Positions 5,101-7,467 of a DNA stretch of 7,467 nucleotides are shown here, piece after piece (the first letter of the stretch is position 1; every line of letters begins with the position of its first letter). Source of the stretch: an uncultured Chloroflexota bacterium (GTDB lineage Bacteria; Chloroflexota; Anaerolineae; Anaerolineales; Villigracilaceae); NCBI GenBank assembly GCA_903837815.1, contig CAILWD010000410.1, positions 1-7,467 on the forward strand, read 5' to 3'. The notes beneath the pieces were generated by a model that had not been told where the DNA came from, ran no database searches, and was given only the letters and a program-made list of their open reading frames with translations. Both the position numbers and the translations under genes were made by a program.

Positions 5101-7292
5101 GTTCCAACTCTGCGCCGCGTCCCGTTCGTTTTGAAGCATGGCGGCTCTTTGTTATTTACATCATCGTTGCGCTTGCTTTTTCGGCCTTGCTTTTCAGGCT
5201 GATCAACCTTCAACTTATCGAAGGTTCCTCGTGGAAAATCAGGGCTACCGACAATTTCACCAACGAAGTCAGTGTCCCTGCGCCGCGCGGTATCATCTAT
5301 GATCGCAATGGTTATATCCTTGCGCGGAATATCGCTTCCTACAATGTTGTCATCACGCCAGCCAGTCTTCCTGATGACGATTCTGATATCCAGCACATTT
5401 ACCGCGAATTGTCTGAATTGATCGAGGTTCCGGTTGGTGGACCAGTCACCGATGAGGCGCTCGACGAAGCAAAATTATTTGCGGCTTGTGTGCCGGGACC
5501 AACCATCAGTCAAATGGTTGCCTTGCAGGATACCATCGCCCCCTACAGCGCGGTCAAAGTCAAGTGCAATGTAACCGAAGATATTGCGCGCACCGTCATG
5601 GAAAAATCGGTAGACTGGCCCGGTGTGACGGTCGACGTGGAACCCATCCGCGATTATCCCACCGGTTCGCTGACTGCCAACCTGATCGGGTTTCTCGGCC
5701 CCATTCCTGCCTCACTCGAAGAAGAATTGAGGGCGCAGGGTTTTGTTCCCAACCGTGACAAAATTGGTTACTCCGGTGTGGAAGCCTCTCTGCAAGACGC
5801 CCTGGCGGGCAGGAACGGTTTGCGGGTTGTCCAAATCGATGTGGCAGGGCAGGAACTCCGCAATCTCGAACCGCCTATTCCGGCAGTTCCCGGCAACAAT
5901 GTCTACCTGACAATCGATACCCGCCTGCAAGCGGCGGCGGAAGCCTCTCTGTTGCAGGAAATCAGTTTCTGGAACACCTATTTTGATACCATTCGCATTT
6001 CGAGCGGCGTGGTCATTGCGATGAACCCAAAGACCGGTGAAATTCTTGCCATGGTTTCCTATCCTTCCTACGAGAACAACCGCTTCGCGCGTTTGATCCC
6101 CGCCTATTATTACGAGCAATTGAGCCAGGACCCGCGTCACCCGTTATTGAACAACGCCATTTCAGCCGAGTTCCCGCCCGGCTCTGTGTTCAAGTTATCC
6201 ACCGCCACCGGCGCTTTCAACGAGGGCGTTGTCAGTTTGGATAAGATTGTGGACGCGCCCGGCCAATTGGAGTTGTGTGAAAAGTTCAACCCCAACGATG
6301 TTTGCACCGAGTTCAACACCCGCCCTTTTGTCGATCATATTTACGAGAAAAAACCTGAAGGTTTTGGCCCAATCAGTTTTTTGCAATGTATTGCCTATTC
6401 CAGCAATGTCTGTTTCTATAAATTGGGCGGTGGTTACGAGGACGAAATTCCGCAGGGATTGGGAATCGAACGGCTGGGTGAGTATGCCCGCGCCTTGGGC
6501 TATGACCGGGCGTCTGGCATTCAACTGCTTGGCGAAGCGGATGGATTGATTCCCGACCCGCAATGGAAGCGCATCAATACCGGCGAAAACTGGTCTACCG
6601 GCGACACCTACATCGCCAGCGTGGGGCAGGGTTATGTGCTTGCCACCCCCTTGCAGATTTTGATGTCTGGCGCGACGATTGCCAATCATGGAAAGTTGAT
6701 GCAGCCAACGGTTGTCCGCGACATTACCAACGGCGACGGCAAATCGATGGAGTTCTGGTTTGATCCCGAAAACCTCGCTGTTTCCGGGTTCCAAATTCCG
6801 GGCAGTTACCAGATTTCGCCTTTCACCCCCAACCTGAAATGGGATGTGACAGTCACCCCCCTTATTAAGGGATATTTCTGCGGAGATGGCTATTGCAGTC
6901 TGCAGGAAAACGACATGAAAATCATCAAGCCCGAATCCATAGAAGCCGTGCGACAGGGTACGCGAATGGCCGTAACCGACCCGTTTTTTGGGACTCTCTA
7001 CGATGTGTTCAACGGCTTTCCCATTGCCGTGGCTGGAAAAACCGGCACCGCCGAGTACTGTGACGACGTAGCGCGCGCCGCGAATCAGTGTGATTTTGGA
7101 AAATGGCCCACCCATTCGTGGACTTTGGCGTATGCCCCCTATGAAGACCCGGAGATCATTGTGGCGGCTTTTGCCTACCACGGCGGAGAAGGCGCCAGCG
7201 TTGCAGCCCCGATTGTGGCGCGGGTCATTCAAGCCTACTTCGAGTTAAAAGCGATTGACATTGCCTTGCAAAACCCGGCAACAGGCCAGTAA
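5097..7292 (+). CDS. mrdA: Penicillin-binding protein 2 (elongation transpeptidase)
   Basis: This class B PBP cross-links peptidoglycan in the side wall. One membrane anchor (about residues 17-39) is followed by the PBP dimerisation domain (about 60-260, with PAPRGIIYDRNG and GYSGVEASLQDALAG) and the transpeptidase domain (about 300-715). The active-site motifs are complete: S363-V-F-K366, S435-S-N437 and K648-T-G-T651. At 731 residues it is about 100 longer than E. coli PBP2 (633 residues). Part of the surplus lies around residues 575-612. It has ten cysteines, all outside the membrane (131, 157, 394, 403, 431, 439, 595, 600, 655, 665), mostly in close pairs, which suggests disulfides. GAGGAG (5086-5091) lies five bases before the ATG inside the end of mreD, and the start overlaps the mreD stop. 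Its usual partner RodA is not seen nearby. Confidence 0.95.
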   Translation: MSSNSAPRPVRFEAWRLFVIYIIVALAFSALLFRLINLQLIEGSSWKIRATDNFTNEVSVPAPRGIIYDRNGYILARNIASYNVVITPASLPDDDSDIQHIYRELSELIEVPVGGPVTDEALDEAKLFAACVPGPTISQMVALQDTIAPYSAVKVKCNVTEDIARTVMEKSVDWPGVTVDVEPIRDYPTGSLTANLIGFLGPIPASLEEELRAQGFVPNRDKIGYSGVEASLQDALAGRNGLRVVQIDVAGQELRNLEPPIPAVPGNNVYLTIDTRLQAAAEASLLQEISFWNTYFDTIRISSGVVIAMNPKTGEILAMVSYPSYENNRFARLIPAYYYEQLSQDPRHPLLNNAISAEFPPGSVFKLSTATGAFNEGVVSLDKIVDAPGQLELCEKFNPNDVCTEFNTRPFVDHIYEKKPEGFGPISFLQCIAYSSNVCFYKLGGGYEDEIPQGLGIERLGEYARALGYDRASGIQLLGEADGLIPDPQWKRINTGENWSTGDTYIASVGQGYVLATPLQILMSGATIANHGKLMQPTVVRDITNGDGKSMEFWFDPENLAVSGFQIPGSYQISPFTPNLKWDVTVTPLIKGYFCGDGYCSLQENDMKIIKPESIEAVRQGTRMAVTDPFFGTLYDVFNGFPIAVAGKTGTAEYCDDVARAANQCDFGKWPTHSWTLAYAPYEDPEIIVAAFAYHGGEGASVAAPIVARVIQAYFELKAIDIALQNPATGQ

Positions 7293-7315
7293 CATTGCGG
7301 GATGCGTGCAATTAT

Positions 7316-7344
7316 TTCGCTTTGGCTAATCCGTCAGGTATAAT
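7316..7344 (+). promoter_or_regulatory. Putative minC promoter
   Basis: A perfect TATAAT (7339-7344) lies in the 66-base gap between the PBP2 stop and the minC ATG. The hexamer 17 bases upstream, TTCGCT (7316-7321), matches TTGACA at three of six positions. Transcription would start near 7351, only about eight bases before the ATG, so the message would be almost leaderless. This could give minC and downstream genes expression separate from the mre promoter. Confidence 0.5.
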
Positions 7345-7358
7345 CCGCTACTGGATTT

Positions 7359-7467
7359 ATGGATGCAGTGAATTCCCTTGTTCAGATCAAGGGCGTGCGC
7401 GATGGATTGCTTGCCACACTTGCCGATGCCGCATGGGAGGAGCAATGCGCAGCCTTGATCTCTCAAA
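7359..7467 (+). CDS. minC: Septum site-determining protein MinC (N-terminal part)
   Basis: The first 36 residues are visible before the window ends. The stretch VQIKGVRDGLLATLADAAWEE (cited in parts: VQIKGVRDGL and ATLADAAWEE) matches the start of the MinC N-terminal domain, which blocks FtsZ assembly. MinC works with MinD, expected downstream, to stop division at the poles. The position after mreBCD and PBP2 supports the call, because mreBCD-minCD clusters are known in Bacillus and clostridia. The ATG at 7359 has only a weak TGGA before it and lies very close to a TATAAT box. Confidence 0.82.
   Translation, partial: MDAVNSLVQIKGVRDGLLATLADAAWEEQCAALISQ

Noticed and set aside
6195..7232. Long minus-strand open frame of 345 codons inside the PBP2 gene
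   Set aside because: The plus strand here encodes the conserved PBP2 transpeptidase domain with all active-site motifs. The minus-strand product has no recognisable domain.
7294..7312. ATTGC/GCAAT hairpin after the PBP2 stop as a terminator
   Set aside because: Only five pairs with a nine-base loop and no uninterrupted T run; too weak to call.

Overview
This window is a bacterial chromosomal segment of about 55% G+C (estimated by eye), with two divergent gene groups meeting near position 2,550. No single gene fixes the taxon. The order mreB-mreC-mreD-PBP2-minC and the style of the proteins would suit a Chloroflexota (Anaerolineae-like) or Firmicutes-like lineage. I favour Chloroflexota from the overall feel of the proteins, and this is a guess rather than a demonstration.

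Left part (1-2,504). The first 51 bases are the tail of a plus-strand gene that ends at a strong, probably bidirectional terminator (54-92). Facing it from the minus strand, in transcription order, are a DegV-family lipid-binding protein (2504-1653), a Crp/Fnr-family regulator (1641-967), a 65-residue DUF2892 membrane protein (894-697), and a thioredoxin fused to a C-terminal DUF2892-like membrane hairpin (645-142). The regulator is followed by a plausible activator-dependent promoter. A TATACT -10 box has almost no -35, and a GTGAC-AAA-GTCAC palindrome is centred 41 bases upstream of the predicted start. That is the classic class II position for a Crp/Fnr protein, so the two downstream genes look like its targets. 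The shared DUF2892 domain, with a Cys-Pro motif in both copies, suggests a membrane thiol/redox module.

Right part (2,588-7,467). An extended -10 promoter starts the cell-shape operon: mreB (TTG start), mreC, mreD and a penicillin-binding protein 2 (transpeptidase of cell elongation), followed by the start of minC, the division-site inhibitor. MreB filaments, MreC and MreD form the scaffold on which PBP2 cross-links peptidoglycan along the side wall. MinC would keep the division ring from forming at the poles. The SEDS glycosyltransferase partner RodA is not in the window. minC has its own TATAAT box only 14 bases before its ATG, which predicts a nearly leaderless transcript.

I see no rRNA, tRNA, CRISPR array, insertion sequence or phage gene. 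Most of the window is ordinary housekeeping sequence. The points most worth checking are the regulator/DUF2892/thioredoxin module with its putative operator, and the ten extracytoplasmic cysteines of PBP2. All intergenic gaps are under 150 bases.
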